Positions 8,194 to 17,345 of a stretch of 64,000 bases of DNA are shown here, piece by piece. The DNA lies in assembly GCF_005765165.1 (NCBI RefSeq), contig NZ_VCIW01000019.1:62001-126000 (forward strand), given 5' to 3'. The notes below the pieces were generated by a model. The model ran no database searches. It was not told the DNA's origin and saw only the letters and a program-made list of their open reading frames with translations. How positions within the stretch are numbered: position 1 is the first letter of the stretch; each line of letters begins with the position of its first letter. A program made the translations under genes and the position numbers. This stretch comes from Paenibacillus antri. GTDB lineage: Bacteria > Bacillota > Bacilli > Paenibacillales > YIM-B00363.

Positions 8194-9143
8194 TGGTAAT
8201 GCACCTTCTTTTCCACGAATACGAATTGTACGATGGTCAAGACAAGCAGAATCGCGAACAAGACGAGCGCTTGCGCGCTGCCCGTGCCGAAGCGGAAGTT
8301 GACGAAGGCGTCTTGATAAATTTGATAGACGATCACGTTCGTCTGGTTCATCGGACCGCCCTTGGTCAAGATGTGGAACTGCCCGAACGCCTGGAACGAC
8401 CCGATGACCGATACGATCGTAATGAAAAACAACGACGGCGACAGCAGCGGCAGCACGACTTGCCCGTACTTGCGCAGCGGTCCAGCTCCGTCGACGCTCA
8501 AGCTGTCGAAGATGTCGTCCGCGATGCCGTTCAGTCCGCCCAGCAGCACAATGTAGACGAAGCCGAGATTCATCCAGACGGTCAAGATCGACACCGAGAT
8601 CATCGCCCACTTCGGATCGGACAGCCAGAAGATCGGCGCGACGCCGAGCTCGCCGAGGAAGTAATTCAGCATGCCGACGCTCGGATGGAACAGGAGCAGC
8701 CAGATGACGGCGGCCGTGCCGACCGATATCGCGACCGGCAGCGAGAAGACGAACCGGAACCACCGCATGCCGGGCAGCGCGCGATGCGTCAGCATCGCCA
8801 GCATTAAGCCGATCAAGATCGTCGTCGGCACCGTATAAAGAATGAATTGCCCCGTGACGCGCAGTCCGCTGTAGAACAGCGGGGACGCGAACAACGACGC
8901 GAAATTGTCCAAACCGACGAATTGCGCGATGCGCCCCTGCGGATCGGTTACATGCAAGCTCAGATACATCGATTGCGCCATAGGGTAAAAGACGAACGCG
9001 GCAAACAACAGCGCCGACGGCGCTAAGAAGGCGTACGCGGCCAGCTCTTCTTTCCAGCGAACCGCCCTTCCCCCGCTTCGCGCCGCGCCCGCGGCCGTCT
9101 GCGGTCTCGCCTTCGCGCCCCATGCGCTCTGACTCGTCTCCAC
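8190..9143 (-). CDS. ugpA: ABC transporter permease, UgpA-like
   Basis: 317-aa permease with six predicted helices and the EAA-type loop around SVDGAGPLRKYGQVVLPLL, as in MalF/UgpA proteins. The likely start is a GTG at 9143 with GAGGAG upstream (spacing a little long). It is the first gene of a three-gene ugpA-ugpE-ugpB operon ending at the terminator near 5800. No ugpC ATPase is present, as is common in Bacillota that share an MsmX-type ATPase. Confidence 0.88.
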   Translation of the reverse strand: METSQSAWGAKARPQTAAGAARSGGRAVRWKEELAAYAFLAPSALLFAAFVFYPMAQSMYLSLHVTDPQGRIAQFVGLDNFASLFASPLFYSGLRVTGQFILYTVPTTILIGLMLAMLTHRALPGMRWFRFVFSLPVAISVGTAAVIWLLLFHPSVGMLNYFLGELGVAPIFWLSDPKWAMISVSILTVWMNLGFVYIVLLGGLNGIADDIFDSLSVDGAGPLRKYGQVVLPLLSPSLFFITIVSVIGSFQAFGQFHILTKGGPMNQTNVIVYQIYQDAFVNFRFGTGSAQALVLFAILLVLTIVQFVFVEKKVHYQ

Positions 9144-9245
9144 GGATCATTCACGCTCCTCGTCCGAATGGAATGCTTCCTCAGCATAGGGGACGTATGT
9201 TAACCCCGTGTCAGAGCGGGATGAAGAATTTGTAAAATAATAAAA

Positions 9246-9276
9246 CATCCCCCTCCGGACTCGCCCGGAAGGGGAT
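9246..9276 (-). terminator. Intrinsic terminator ahead of the ugp operon (minus strand)
   Basis: On the minus strand the near-perfect hairpin CATCCCCtTCCGG...CCGGAGGGGGATG is followed by TTTTATTATTTT. The nearest minus gene upstream is DUF72, ending at 9612, so the transcript would run antisense through the plus-strand ORF 9275-9610. The start codon of that ORF lies in the stem. Confidence 0.7.
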
Positions 9277-9610
9277 GCTTCAGATCGGCATGATCGCGAC
9301 GGATATTCCGCCCGTCGATTATGCGGAATTGTTCGCCTCCATAGACACCCTTGTGCGCACGACGTTCCTGGTCTACGCGATCCTCGCCGCGAACGTCGCC
9401 GTAACGTCCCTTATGCTGCTGATCGATCTGAAGTTCCGAATCATCGACGGCGCGTTAGACGGCGGGCTCATCCTCGAGCATTCGATACGCATGGTTACGA
9501 ACGCCGTCGCCGCGGTCGGCATCGCGCAAACTCCGCTCGCGATCGCGGCCTTCGGCTTCCTGCTCACGACGTTGACGCTGCGCAGCATCGACCGCGCCGA
9601 CGTCGTATAA
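9275..9610 (+). CDS. Small hypothetical membrane protein
   Basis: 111-aa ORF with two clear hydrophobic helices (around residues 30-50 and 80-100) separated by a charged loop. Third-position GC is high, as in neighbouring genes, supporting real coding. No family is recognised. The start is doubtful: the ATG at 9275 has GGAAGGGG directly abutting it and lies in a terminator stem of the opposite strand. It is tail-to-tail with the DUF72 gene, one base apart. Confidence 0.5.
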   Translation: MLQIGMIATDIPPVDYAELFASIDTLVRTTFLVYAILAANVAVTSLMLLIDLKFRIIDGALDGGLILEHSIRMVTNAVAAVGIAQTPLAIAAFGFLLTTLTLRSIDRADVV

Positions 9611-9611
9611 G

Positions 9612-10559
9612 TCAGAACAACGAAATTTGCTCCGGCGGCGGCTCGCCGCGCGATTGCCCGAGCATCGCCATGAGCCGCTTCGCGTTGCCGGCGCCGTGGC
9701 CGCCCGAGTTGTTGTTGAAGACGACGTCGATCGCCGACGTCCGCTTCAGCATCGCCTCCAAGAGGCCGACCCATTCGCGCAGCTCTTCGTCGTTGTAATC
9801 GTACAAGTACCGCACCGCCCGCCAGTCGGGACTGCCGCTCGAATGCCAGCCGCCTATGTTGCGCCCGTGGAATCTTACGATCGTCCGATCCGGATGCGTC
9901 GGCTCCGGCACGGTCGGAACCGAGCCGAGTCCGGCCTGCGGTTCGTCGCAGACGCTGTGCATCCAACCCTCGCGCTCCATGAACGCGAGGGTTTTCGCGC
10001 GGTATTCCGGCGCGAACCAGCTCTGATGCCGGAATTCGAGCGCGACCGGCGCGTCCCCCATGAGCGCCTTCGCCCGACGCAGCGTCGCGACGTTGTCGCG
10101 CGTGCAGTCGAACCAAGGCGGGTATTGGAACAGGAACGCCCGCAGCTTCCCGGCGCGCTCCATCGGCTCGAACGCGGACCGGAACGCGGCGAACATCGTC
10201 GCTTCCTGCTCCTCGGTCAGCTCCCCGAGCGCGTCTCCGGACGGCACCGCCTCCCCCGTCAGCAGCTTGCCGATCGCGCGGCGTCCGGCGTCCCGATCGT
10301 GCCCGGTCATGCCCTGGAACGCCTTCACGACGAAGCCGAAATCGTCCGGCGTGTCGTCGACCCAGCGTTGCACCGACTCCGGCGTCGGGATCGCGTAGAA
10401 CGAGTTATCCACCTCGACGAGCGCGAATTGCCGGGCGTACATCGCCAGCTTTCGCGAGGCGGGCGTCGCCGCCGGGTACACCGTATCGTGTCCGCCCCAG
10501 CCGGCGAGCCCGACGAACACTTGTTCAAAGCCGCCACGCTTCGGATTCGCCGCCTTCAC
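9612..10559 (-). CDS. DUF72 family protein
   Basis: 315-aa TIM-barrel-like DUF72 (YecE-type) protein, with VGLAGWGG at the N-terminus, EVDNSFYAIP, FQYPPWF, ALEFRHQSW and VVFNNNSGGHGAGNA. Its function is unknown. The start is a GTG at 10559 with an excellent GGGGGAG six bases upstream. It overlaps the stop of the kinase-like gene by GTGA, so it is translationally coupled as the third gene of the RDD/kinase-like/DUF72 operon. The open frame continues to 10892 but only as an overlap. Confidence 0.88.
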   Translation of the reverse strand: MKAANPKRGGFEQVFVGLAGWGGHDTVYPAATPASRKLAMYARQFALVEVDNSFYAIPTPESVQRWVDDTPDDFGFVVKAFQGMTGHDRDAGRRAIGKLLTGEAVPSGDALGELTEEQEATMFAAFRSAFEPMERAGKLRAFLFQYPPWFDCTRDNVATLRRAKALMGDAPVALEFRHQSWFAPEYRAKTLAFMEREGWMHSVCDEPQAGLGSVPTVPEPTHPDRTIVRFHGRNIGGWHSSGSPDWRAVRYLYDYNDEELREWVGLLEAMLKRTSAIDVVFNNNSGGHGAGNAKRLMAMLGQSRGEPPPEQISLF

Positions 10560-11218
10560 GAGTCGCTCCCCCAGAGCCGGCGGCTCTTGCGGAAGAAGCG
10601 GTACCCCTTGCGGACCCCGTTCATGAGGGAACTTGGAATCGCTACGGGGCGGTCGTGCAGGAAGGGGACATAGATGCGATGGTACGCCCTTTTCATATCC
10701 CGCCACATGTTGCAAGGCTCCGGCTTGAGGAAGTCCGACACGTCCACGACGACGCCGTGCCCGTCGCTCGTCATCATGACGTTCTTCCCATGGACGTCGT
10801 GCGGGTTCAGGCCCCGCTCCCGCGCATAGTCGAGCGCCTCGTCGATGTCCTCGATGACGCGCTTCGGGATGCGGACGCCCTGCAGCACGCATTCGTACAG
10901 CGTCTTGCCGTACAGTCGCTTGAGGACGAGGAACTCCCGATCCTTATCGGAATGCAGGCATTCCGAGTACGCCTCGTGCCGTCCGAGCCGTCGGTACACC
11001 TCGACCTCTTCCTCCCACCCGTCCCGGCCCGGCGCGTACAGCTTCACGACGCGGTCCGGGTAATCCGGGTGTACGACGACGGCGGCGTAGTTTCCGCGGC
11101 CGATCGTCTTCCACGGCTTCGGCAGCTCGGAGACGACGACGGGATCGTGCGGGTCGAGGCTGCGCACCTCGATGTCCGGCAGCAGCTCCTCGTAGATCAA
11201 TTCGACGAAACGTTCCAC
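10556..11218 (-). CDS. Small atypical Ser/Thr kinase-like protein
   Basis: 220-aa protein with a shortened kinase fold. There is a glycine-containing N-lobe (IGRGNYAAVVVHP), a lysine in VVKLYAP, a catalytic-loop-like NPHDVHGKNVMM and a DFG-like VDVSDF. It resembles the YrzF/RIO-like minimal kinases of Bacillus. No C-lobe extension or membrane domain is present. The start is GTG with GGAGGTGG upstream. It abuts the RDD stop and overlaps DUF72. Substrate unknown. Confidence 0.75.
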   Translation of the reverse strand: MERFVELIYEELLPDIEVRSLDPHDPVVVSELPKPWKTIGRGNYAAVVVHPDYPDRVVKLYAPGRDGWEEEVEVYRRLGRHEAYSECLHSDKDREFLVLKRLYGKTLYECVLQGVRIPKRVIEDIDEALDYARERGLNPHDVHGKNVMMTSDGHGVVVDVSDFLKPEPCNMWRDMKRAYHRIYVPFLHDRPVAIPSSLMNGVRKGYRFFRKSRRLWGSDS

Positions 11219-12220
11219 CTACGCGCCACCTCCGTCTTGGAGAAGCTCCCAATCCTGCCGCAGCGCCATATACAGCGCAAGCGCCCAAGCGACGGCGGCC
11301 GGGCGGCCGGACGGCGCCGGGCGGGGCGGCGGTTGCGAATGTTGTTGCGCCGTCTGCGGTCGGGACGGTTCCTCCGAAGCTTGCGAGGCCGCCTCGAGCG
11401 GCCCCGTCCCCGGCGCCGGCGCGGGTGCGGGCGATCGGGCGGGGCTCCAAGGCGTCGACGCGGCCTCCAGCGCCTCCGCCCACCGTTCGCCGAGCCCGAG
11501 CTTCGGGGCGATCAGCGAGACGACGCCCTTCGCGAGCTCCTCCGCGCGCCGCGGCGCCAAATACGGCAGTCGCTCCGCGAAGGCGGACAACAGCTCCCAT
11601 TCCTCCTCGTTCACCCGTTCGCGCGTCCATGGCTCGAGCGTCAGCTCCGGCAGGAACGGTCCCCAAGCGCGAAGCTGCTTCTCCATCCGTTTCGTCCGCT
11701 TCTTGGCGCCTCCGACGTCGTAGACGACGACGGTGCCGGCGGCCAAGTCGCCGAGCCGCTTGTCGTGCGGATGAAAGAAGCTGCACAGCGCCCCGACGAC
11801 GTAGAGCATCGGCAGCGTGTCGATCACCCGCAGCAGGTTTCGGATGACCGAAGCAACGAAGCTAAGCGGCCGGCCGTTGTCCTGCATGACCCGAAGGCCC
11901 ATCGCGCGCTTTCCGATCGTCCGGCCGCCCGTCGCGTACTCGCCGATGAGGAAGTAGCCGCCGTTCAAAGCGGCGAGGACGACGATCGCGATCGCGGCGG
12001 CGTATTCGTCCAGCCATGCGGCCGCCTCGACGGGAACCGCCTCGGCGACCAGCATCCACGCCAATACGAGCGCGACGTTCACAAGCAACAAAATGAGCGT
12101 GTCGATCAGCTGCGCGCCGACCCGGCTGCCGATGCCCGCCGTCTCGAAGCGCAGCTCGACGTGCTCGGGCGTCGTAACGACGATCCGCCGAGGCGGCGCC
12201 GCCTCATGAAACTCATTCAT
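11219..12220 (-). CDS. RDD family membrane protein with Pro/Ala-rich C-terminal extension
   Basis: 333-aa protein. An N-terminal RDD domain (GIGSRVGAQLIDTLI, then GGRTIGKRAMGLRVM, and DKRLGDLAAGTVVVY) has three to four membrane helices. A soluble Glu-rich segment and a low-complexity Pro/Ala tail follow (about residues 255-310). RDD proteins often neighbour MoxR/DUF58/SpoIIM clusters; here the SpoIIM-domain gene is divergent and the MoxR operon is just beyond it. The ATG follows AGGAAGGG. Role unknown. Confidence 0.87.
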   Translation of the reverse strand: MNEFHEAAPPRRIVVTTPEHVELRFETAGIGSRVGAQLIDTLILLLVNVALVLAWMLVAEAVPVEAAAWLDEYAAAIAIVVLAALNGGYFLIGEYATGGRTIGKRAMGLRVMQDNGRPLSFVASVIRNLLRVIDTLPMLYVVGALCSFFHPHDKRLGDLAAGTVVVYDVGGAKKRTKRMEKQLRAWGPFLPELTLEPWTRERVNEEEWELLSAFAERLPYLAPRRAEELAKGVVSLIAPKLGLGERWAEALEAASTPWSPARSPAPAPAPGTGPLEAASQASEEPSRPQTAQQHSQPPPRPAPSGRPAAVAWALALYMALRQDWELLQDGGGA

Positions 12221-12307
12221 CCGCGCCCTTCCTCCTTCCGTTCTTTTTCTCTATAATAGGTCTAATAATCATAAATATGGAATTTCCCTCCGGAGGAGTC
12301 CGCCCGA

Positions 12308-13300
12308 ATGTTGGAACTAACCGCGTTCATGCGCAAGAACAAGCCGCTCTGGAGCGAACTCGATCGCCGGATCGACGAGATGTCGAAGCGCGGCGCCCGC
12401 CCGAAGGCGGAAGACGTCGATCGATTCGCCTCGCTGCACAAGCAAGCGTCTTCGCATCTGGCTTATTTGTATACGCATCATCCGAATCATGAAGCGACGG
12501 CACACTTGAACCGTCTCGTCTCGCGGTCGCATCACGCGCTATACCGCGATCAATGGAACAGCACGGAGTCGATTCGCGCCTTCTTCCGAACCGGGTTCGT
12601 CTCGATGCTTCGCGCCCGCGGCGTCTTCGTCGCCGTCGCCGCGCTGCTCGTCGCGATCGGCTTCCTGTCCGGCTTCGCCGCCGTCTGGAGCGACCCGCTG
12701 AAGCTCGCGGCCATCGTACCCGCCGAATACGCGGGCGTCGACCCGAGCCGCGTGACGGACGAACGCGAGAACCTGCAGCAGTCCGTCATGTCCGCGTCGA
12801 TCATGACGAACAATATTCGCGTCGCGATCTTAGCGTTCGCGAGCGGCATTACGCTCGGAATCGGGACGCTCTATCTGCTCGTGTACAACGGCGTTCTGAT
12901 CGGCGCGCTCGCCGCGCTGTTCCACCGCGAAGGGGCCGGGTACGAATTCTGGGCGTACATCCTGCCCCACGGCGTCATCGAATTGACGGCCATCTTCATC
13001 GCCGGCGGGGCGGGGCTGTACATGGGCTACGTCTTTCTCGCCCCGGGACCGTTCACCCGCCGTTTCCGCTTCCTGACCGCCGCGAAGGAATCCGCGCTGC
13101 TGCTCATCGGCACCGTGCCGCTGTTCGTCGCCGCCGGTCTGATCGAGGGGTACATCACCCCGACGACGATGCCGCTCGCGCTGAAATACGGCGTCGCCGG
13201 CCTCACCTTGGCGCTGCTTGCCGTCTATTACGCATACGGCTTGAAGAAAGTTGCGATCGAAGCCGGCGAACGGGCGGAGCGGCTACAGCGCGTCTCTTGA
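12308..13300 (+). CDS. Stage II sporulation protein M (SpoIIM/DUF95) domain membrane protein
   Basis: 330-aa protein with a soluble helical N-terminus (about 1-90) and five to six membrane helices, including NNIRVAILAFASGITLG and LPHGVIELTAIFIAGG, which are hallmarks of the SpoIIM/DUF95 fold. Unlike sporulation SpoIIM it sits in an RDD/MoxR neighbourhood, where such proteins are generally not sporulation-specific. The ATG follows GGAGGAG. A TATAAT lies at 12252-12257 in the 87-bp divergent gap, but no good -35 was found. Its 3' end overlaps the DUF58 gene by 18 bp. Confidence 0.85.
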   Translation: MLELTAFMRKNKPLWSELDRRIDEMSKRGARPKAEDVDRFASLHKQASSHLAYLYTHHPNHEATAHLNRLVSRSHHALYRDQWNSTESIRAFFRTGFVSMLRARGVFVAVAALLVAIGFLSGFAAVWSDPLKLAAIVPAEYAGVDPSRVTDERENLQQSVMSASIMTNNIRVAILAFASGITLGIGTLYLLVYNGVLIGALAALFHREGAGYEFWAYILPHGVIELTAIFIAGGAGLYMGYVFLAPGPFTRRFRFLTAAKESALLLIGTVPLFVAAGLIEGYITPTTMPLALKYGVAGLTLALLAVYYAYGLKKVAIEAGERAERLQRVS

Positions 13301-14659
13301 CTTCATCTCCAAATACGCGTTCACGGCGGCGAGCGCCAGCTCGTTCGCCGGAACGTCCAACGCCTCGATGCCGAGCGCGGCCATTCGCGCCGCGAACGCC
13401 CTTCGGTCCTCCATGAATTTATACGCCGCGCTCTTCACGTAGGCGTCCTTCAGCCGCGTCACCCCGATCCGAGACCACTCGCGAAGCACAGGATCCTGCA
13501 AGCAAAGCAGCAGCACCGGATGCGTCCGCCGCAGCCGGATCAAGTACGGCACCAGCTCCGTTTCGAATAATACGTTCTCCATATCCGTAAACAAGACGAT
13601 CAAGCTCCGCTTCTTCTGGACTCGCGCCAGATGCGCGAGCGCCAAAGCGTAGTTCGATTCCGCCGTATCGCTCTTCAAGTCGTAAACCGCGTCGATCAGC
13701 GTCTGCAAATGCGCGACGCCCTTGCCGGGCGGCACGTACGTCGACAGCCGTCCCGAGAAGGCGAGCGCCGCCACCTGATCGCCGCGTTGCAGCGCCACCG
13801 CCGCCATCGTCAGCGCCGCCTCGAGACTCCGATCGAGCTTCGTCTGCCCTTCCAGCTCGACGCCCATCATCCGTCCGCAATCGATCAAGAGCGTAACGAT
13901 CTTGCCCCGCTCCGGCTGGAAGACGTTCACCTTCGTCTGCAGCGCGCGAGCCGTCGCCGACCAATTGATCGCGCGAGGATCGTCGTCCGGCGTGTAATCG
14001 CGGATGCCCTGCAGCTCCGTGCCGGCCGACGCGCGGCGATAGACGCGCTTGCCGTCCAGCACGAGCGTCCGCTGCAGCGAGGCGAGCATGCCGCGCACGC
14101 CGCTGAGGTCCGGCAGCACGCGCACCTCGCTCTCGCACGGGACATGCGCCTGACGTTCCCAGAGGCCGAGCGCGCCGCGCAGCCGTACGAAGACGGCGTG
14201 CAGCGCGTACCGGCCCCGTTCGCGGGGAAGCACGTCGTAGCGGACCGCCGCTTCGGCGCCGTCGAAGGCGAGAGGACGCGGCGCCGTTCCCGCTTCGGCG
14301 TCGAACGTGTCCGGCAGGTCGTCGAGCAGCGTTCCGCGCCTCGGCAGACGCGCCCCGTCGATCGTCACCGAGACCGCCGACTCGAACGGCCTGCCGAGAT
14401 CGACCTTCTCCGGCGCGTCCCGGCGGACGCGGACGGCGGATGCCGCCGGAAGCGACCATAGGTCGGCGGCGGAGAACGCGGCCAGCGTGCCGTTCCATGC
14501 GATGATCGCCAGCAGGCCTAGCTCCGGGTTCGCCGCATAGGCGAGACCCGCGACCGGCGCGCCCGCGGCCAGCCAGCCCGCCAGCCGGAACGTGGGCACG
14601 ACGCGAAGCTTATCGCGGTACCGGGATCCCGGCGAGCGTCTCTTCGACGATAACGTCAC
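13283..14659 (-). CDS. DUF58 domain-containing protein
   Basis: 458-aa protein with two N-terminal membrane helices (about 24-65) and a DUF58 block around GIRDYTPDDDPRAINWSATARA. A von Willebrand A-like fold follows, beginning VTLLIDCGRMM (MIDAS-like DxG). DUF58 proteins pair with MoxR ATPases. The start is GTG at 14659 with GGAGG nine bases upstream; this makes a 50-bp overlap with moxR, supported by the ribosome site. Last gene of the five-gene operon. Confidence 0.88.
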   Translation of the reverse strand: MTLSSKRRSPGSRYRDKLRVVPTFRLAGWLAAGAPVAGLAYAANPELGLLAIIAWNGTLAAFSAADLWSLPAASAVRVRRDAPEKVDLGRPFESAVSVTIDGARLPRRGTLLDDLPDTFDAEAGTAPRPLAFDGAEAAVRYDVLPRERGRYALHAVFVRLRGALGLWERQAHVPCESEVRVLPDLSGVRGMLASLQRTLVLDGKRVYRRASAGTELQGIRDYTPDDDPRAINWSATARALQTKVNVFQPERGKIVTLLIDCGRMMGVELEGQTKLDRSLEAALTMAAVALQRGDQVAALAFSGRLSTYVPPGKGVAHLQTLIDAVYDLKSDTAESNYALALAHLARVQKKRSLIVLFTDMENVLFETELVPYLIRLRRTHPVLLLCLQDPVLREWSRIGVTRLKDAYVKSAAYKFMEDRRAFAARMAALGIEALDVPANELALAAVNAYLEMKSRDAL

Positions 14660-15527
14660 TCGTCACACCCTCCAATTCGGCCTGCGGCGCGAGCAGCAGC
14701 CGGTGCCGCAGCGCCGGGCGGGCCACCAGCTTCACGTCGTCGGGCGTCGCGTAGTCGCGGCCGTCGAGATAGGCCCATGCCTTCGAGGCGTTCAGCATGG
14801 CGAGCCCCGCTCTCGGGCTGGCGCCGAGCAGCACCTTCTTGTTATCGCGCGTCCGTCGAACGATATGCGCGATATATTCGACGATGCCGTCCTCCACCGT
14901 CACGCGGCTCATCTTCTCGCGATGCGCCAGCACGTCCGCGAGCGAGCATACCGGCTCGATCGCTCCGCCGCCGGACGCGCCGAGGCCGTGCGTCTTGTAC
15001 ACCTCGATCTCCTGCGCCTCCGCCGGATAATCGAGCGTCAGCTTGAATAAAAACCGGTCGAGCTGCGCTTCCGGGAGCGGATACGTGCCCTCGTATTCGA
15101 CCGGGTTTTGCGTGGCGACGACGAAGAACGGCGACGGCAGCGCGCGCGTCTCGCCTTGGATCGTTACCTGCCGCTCCTCCATCGCCTCGAGCAGCGCCGA
15201 TTGCGTCTTCGGCCCGGTCCGGTTGATTTCGTCCGCCAGCAAGATGTTGCAGAAAACCGGGCCCTCGACCGCGACGTACCGATTTTCCTGCAGGTTGTAA
15301 ATCACGTTCCCCGTAATGTCGCTCGGCATCATGTCCGGCGTGAACTGTACGCGCCGGTACGACCCGTCGGTCAGCGCCGCGAGCGTCCGCGCCAGCTTCG
15401 TCTTGCCGAGCCCCGGCACGCCTTCGAGCAGCACGTGGCCGCCGGCGAGCATCGCGGCGACGACGAGGCGCACGTTCGTGCGCTGGCCGAAGATCGTCCG
15501 CTCCATGGCTTCTATTAATCGATGCAT
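14610..15527 (-). CDS. MoxR-family AAA+ ATPase
   Basis: 305-aa AAA_3 ATPase with Walker A GVPGLGKT (36-43), Walker B LLADEIN (about 96-102) and the MoxR signature NPVEYEGTYPLPEAQLDRF. MoxR ATPases act as chaperone-like remodellers of VWA-domain partners; the DUF58 protein encoded immediately downstream is the probable client. It starts one base after the DUF4350 stop. Confidence 0.93.
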   Translation of the reverse strand: MHRLIEAMERTIFGQRTNVRLVVAAMLAGGHVLLEGVPGLGKTKLARTLAALTDGSYRRVQFTPDMMPSDITGNVIYNLQENRYVAVEGPVFCNILLADEINRTGPKTQSALLEAMEERQVTIQGETRALPSPFFVVATQNPVEYEGTYPLPEAQLDRFLFKLTLDYPAEAQEIEVYKTHGLGASGGGAIEPVCSLADVLAHREKMSRVTVEDGIVEYIAHIVRRTRDNKKVLLGASPRAGLAMLNASKAWAYLDGRDYATPDDVKLVARPALRHRLLLAPQAELEGVTSDVIVEETLAGIPVPR

Positions 15528-15528
15528 C

Positions 15529-16722
15529 TTATCGATCCTCCTCGAGTAAGTTGAGCGCCTCCGCCAGGGCGACGCCGTCCGCGAGCCACGTCTTCTCGCC
15601 GTACTCCGGCTTGCCTCCGGCGGCGATCGTTCGCCGATGCGCCTCCCACCGCGCGAGCGCGGCGCGCAGCGCCGTCGTCGACCGCAGCCGCCCGCCGAGC
15701 TCGCGTTCCGCCGCGTCGACGAGCGCCGCCGCGCCCGCGTCGGCGGGAACGCCGGCGCGCGTCTGCAGCGTGCGGCGCAGGCGCATCACCGCCGCATCCA
15801 GCGCCTCGGCCGTCAGCCGGCCGCGCTTGTGCCAGCCCGCGACCGCGAGCAGCGTCTCGTCGCCGCGGCGGACGAGGAACGCTCTCGGCGTATACGCCGG
15901 GCCGAACCGCTTGCCGCGCCGCCACAGCCAGACGGCGCCGGCGATGGCCGCTTGCAGCAGCGCCGCCAGCAGCCAGGCCGGATACACTTGGCCGATGCCG
16001 GGCGATACCGAATACCCATGATGATATTCGTCGAAATAGACCGTCCGTCCGGCGAGCGAGTCTCCGCCGAGCAGCATCCAAACCAGCTCGAAATGCCGCT
16101 CATCAAGAATCGTATCGTTCCGCAGCCACTCCGCGGGCAGCGCCGCCGTAATCGATCCTTCGCCGACCGCCGCGCGCACGGCGAGCGCGCCGGCGGCGTC
16201 GCCGATCCGCTCCGCGACGGCGTCCGCCGCCGGCACGAAGCGCAGCTCGCCCTGGACAACGGCCGTCTCCGACCGGATCGCCGTCCCGTCTTGACCGAAC
16301 ACCGTCACCTCGCCGGTCGCCTCGTCCGGATCTACATAAGCGATCGTCGTCTCGTCCCCGAGCAGCTCATAGGCGGGACCGAATACGACGACGTCGTTCC
16401 CGAGCGCCGCCCAGTCGCGCAGCCGCTCCGCCGACTCGGCCGTCATGCCGACCGGCTCCACCGTGACGTAGAGCTGCCCGTCGGCCTCGGGCAGCCGCTC
16501 CGGCGCAAGCCGCCATTCCGTCACCTCGGCGTCTCGCCGCTCCATCAATAGGCGCAGCCCCTTAACCCCATCCTTATCCGGGGAGAAAGACAAATACGGC
16601 GCATAATCGACCAGACCCGGGCGGGTCGTCGCGAACGCGAGGCCGATCAAGAGAAAGAGACATAAAGCTAACGCGGCGTATAGAAAAGTAATCCGATTGG
16701 TTGCGCGGGCGGGACCCTTCAT
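15529..16722 (-). CDS. DUF4350 domain-containing membrane-anchored protein
   Basis: 397-aa protein with an N-terminal signal-anchor (about 9-30), an extracellular DUF4350 domain of flavodoxin-like architecture (GNDVVVFGPAYELLG, DTILDERHFELVWMLLGG), a second membrane helix (about 255-275) and a cytoplasmic helical tail. The ATG at 16722 overlaps the DUF4129 stop (ATGA) and has GAGGAGG upstream; the longer frame to 16908 is rejected. Conserved partner in MoxR/DUF58 operons; role unknown. Confidence 0.85.
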   Translation of the reverse strand: MKGPARATNRITFLYAALALCLFLLIGLAFATTRPGLVDYAPYLSFSPDKDGVKGLRLLMERRDAEVTEWRLAPERLPEADGQLYVTVEPVGMTAESAERLRDWAALGNDVVVFGPAYELLGDETTIAYVDPDEATGEVTVFGQDGTAIRSETAVVQGELRFVPAADAVAERIGDAAGALAVRAAVGEGSITAALPAEWLRNDTILDERHFELVWMLLGGDSLAGRTVYFDEYHHGYSVSPGIGQVYPAWLLAALLQAAIAGAVWLWRRGKRFGPAYTPRAFLVRRGDETLLAVAGWHKRGRLTAEALDAAVMRLRRTLQTRAGVPADAGAAALVDAAERELGGRLRSTTALRAALARWEAHRRTIAAGGKPEYGEKTWLADGVALAEALNLLEEDR

Positions 16723-17345
16723 GACGCCGCCTCCTCGACCGCGATCGCCGCTTCGACCTCGCGGCGCCAATCGTCGTATTCGGCGGGAGCGATGTCCCGA
16801 CCGCCGTACCATATCGCGTCGAACCGTACCGCCGACGACCGGAACAACGCCGCCGCCGCGCCGCCTTTCCCGGCCAGCTCCTCCGCGTATTCCCAGTTCG
16901 TCTTCCAATCCGTCACGCGCAGCAAGCCGCGTTCCTGGAAGCCGAGCAGCAGCGCCAGGAACAGGAGACGCGACGCCTCGCGGTACGCTCCGTTCGCCGC
17001 CGCCGTACGAGACCGGTCGAGCAGCCCGGCGGGCGCCGCTTCCATCTCGTCCGCGCTCGCCGCGGCCTTACGGCGGAGCGCGCGACGCTCCACCCAGAGC
17101 AGACGGAACAGAAAGAGCGACAGAACTGCGAGCGCAACGAGCCCTCCGCCGATAATGACGTACCCGAGCGCGTCCCCCGACCCTTCCGCCATCTCCAGCT
17201 CCGGGAACAGCTTGCCGAGCGCGTCGAACAGCCGCTCCAGCCAATAGAGGAGCAGATTTTGCCCCGGCTCCTCCGCATCCTTCAAATAATCCGTAAATTC
17301 GCGCTGCGAAAGAATGTCCCGCAGCTCCTCCTTTTCCGGCGTCAT
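16719..17345 (-). CDS. DUF4129 domain-containing membrane protein
   Basis: 208-aa protein with one membrane helix (about 61-85) and a C-terminal DUF4129 region (YREASRLLFLALLLGFQERGLL...TNWEY). DUF4129 is found with DUF4350, MoxR and DUF58 and in some transglutaminase-like proteins. The ATG overlaps the previous stop (GTATGA) and follows GAGGGG. No enzymatic residues are recognised. Confidence 0.83.
   Translation of the reverse strand: MTPEKEELRDILSQREFTDYLKDAEEPGQNLLLYWLERLFDALGKLFPELEMAEGSGDALGYVIIGGGLVALAVLSLFLFRLLWVERRALRRKAAASADEMEAAPAGLLDRSRTAAANGAYREASRLLFLALLLGFQERGLLRVTDWKTNWEYAEELAGKGGAAAALFRSSAVRFDAIWYGGRDIAPAEYDDWRREVEAAIAVEEAAS

Noticed and set aside
12252-12257. TATAAT as promoter of the SpoIIM-domain gene
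   Set aside because: No convincing -35 lies 16-18 bp upstream, so it is not listed as a feature.
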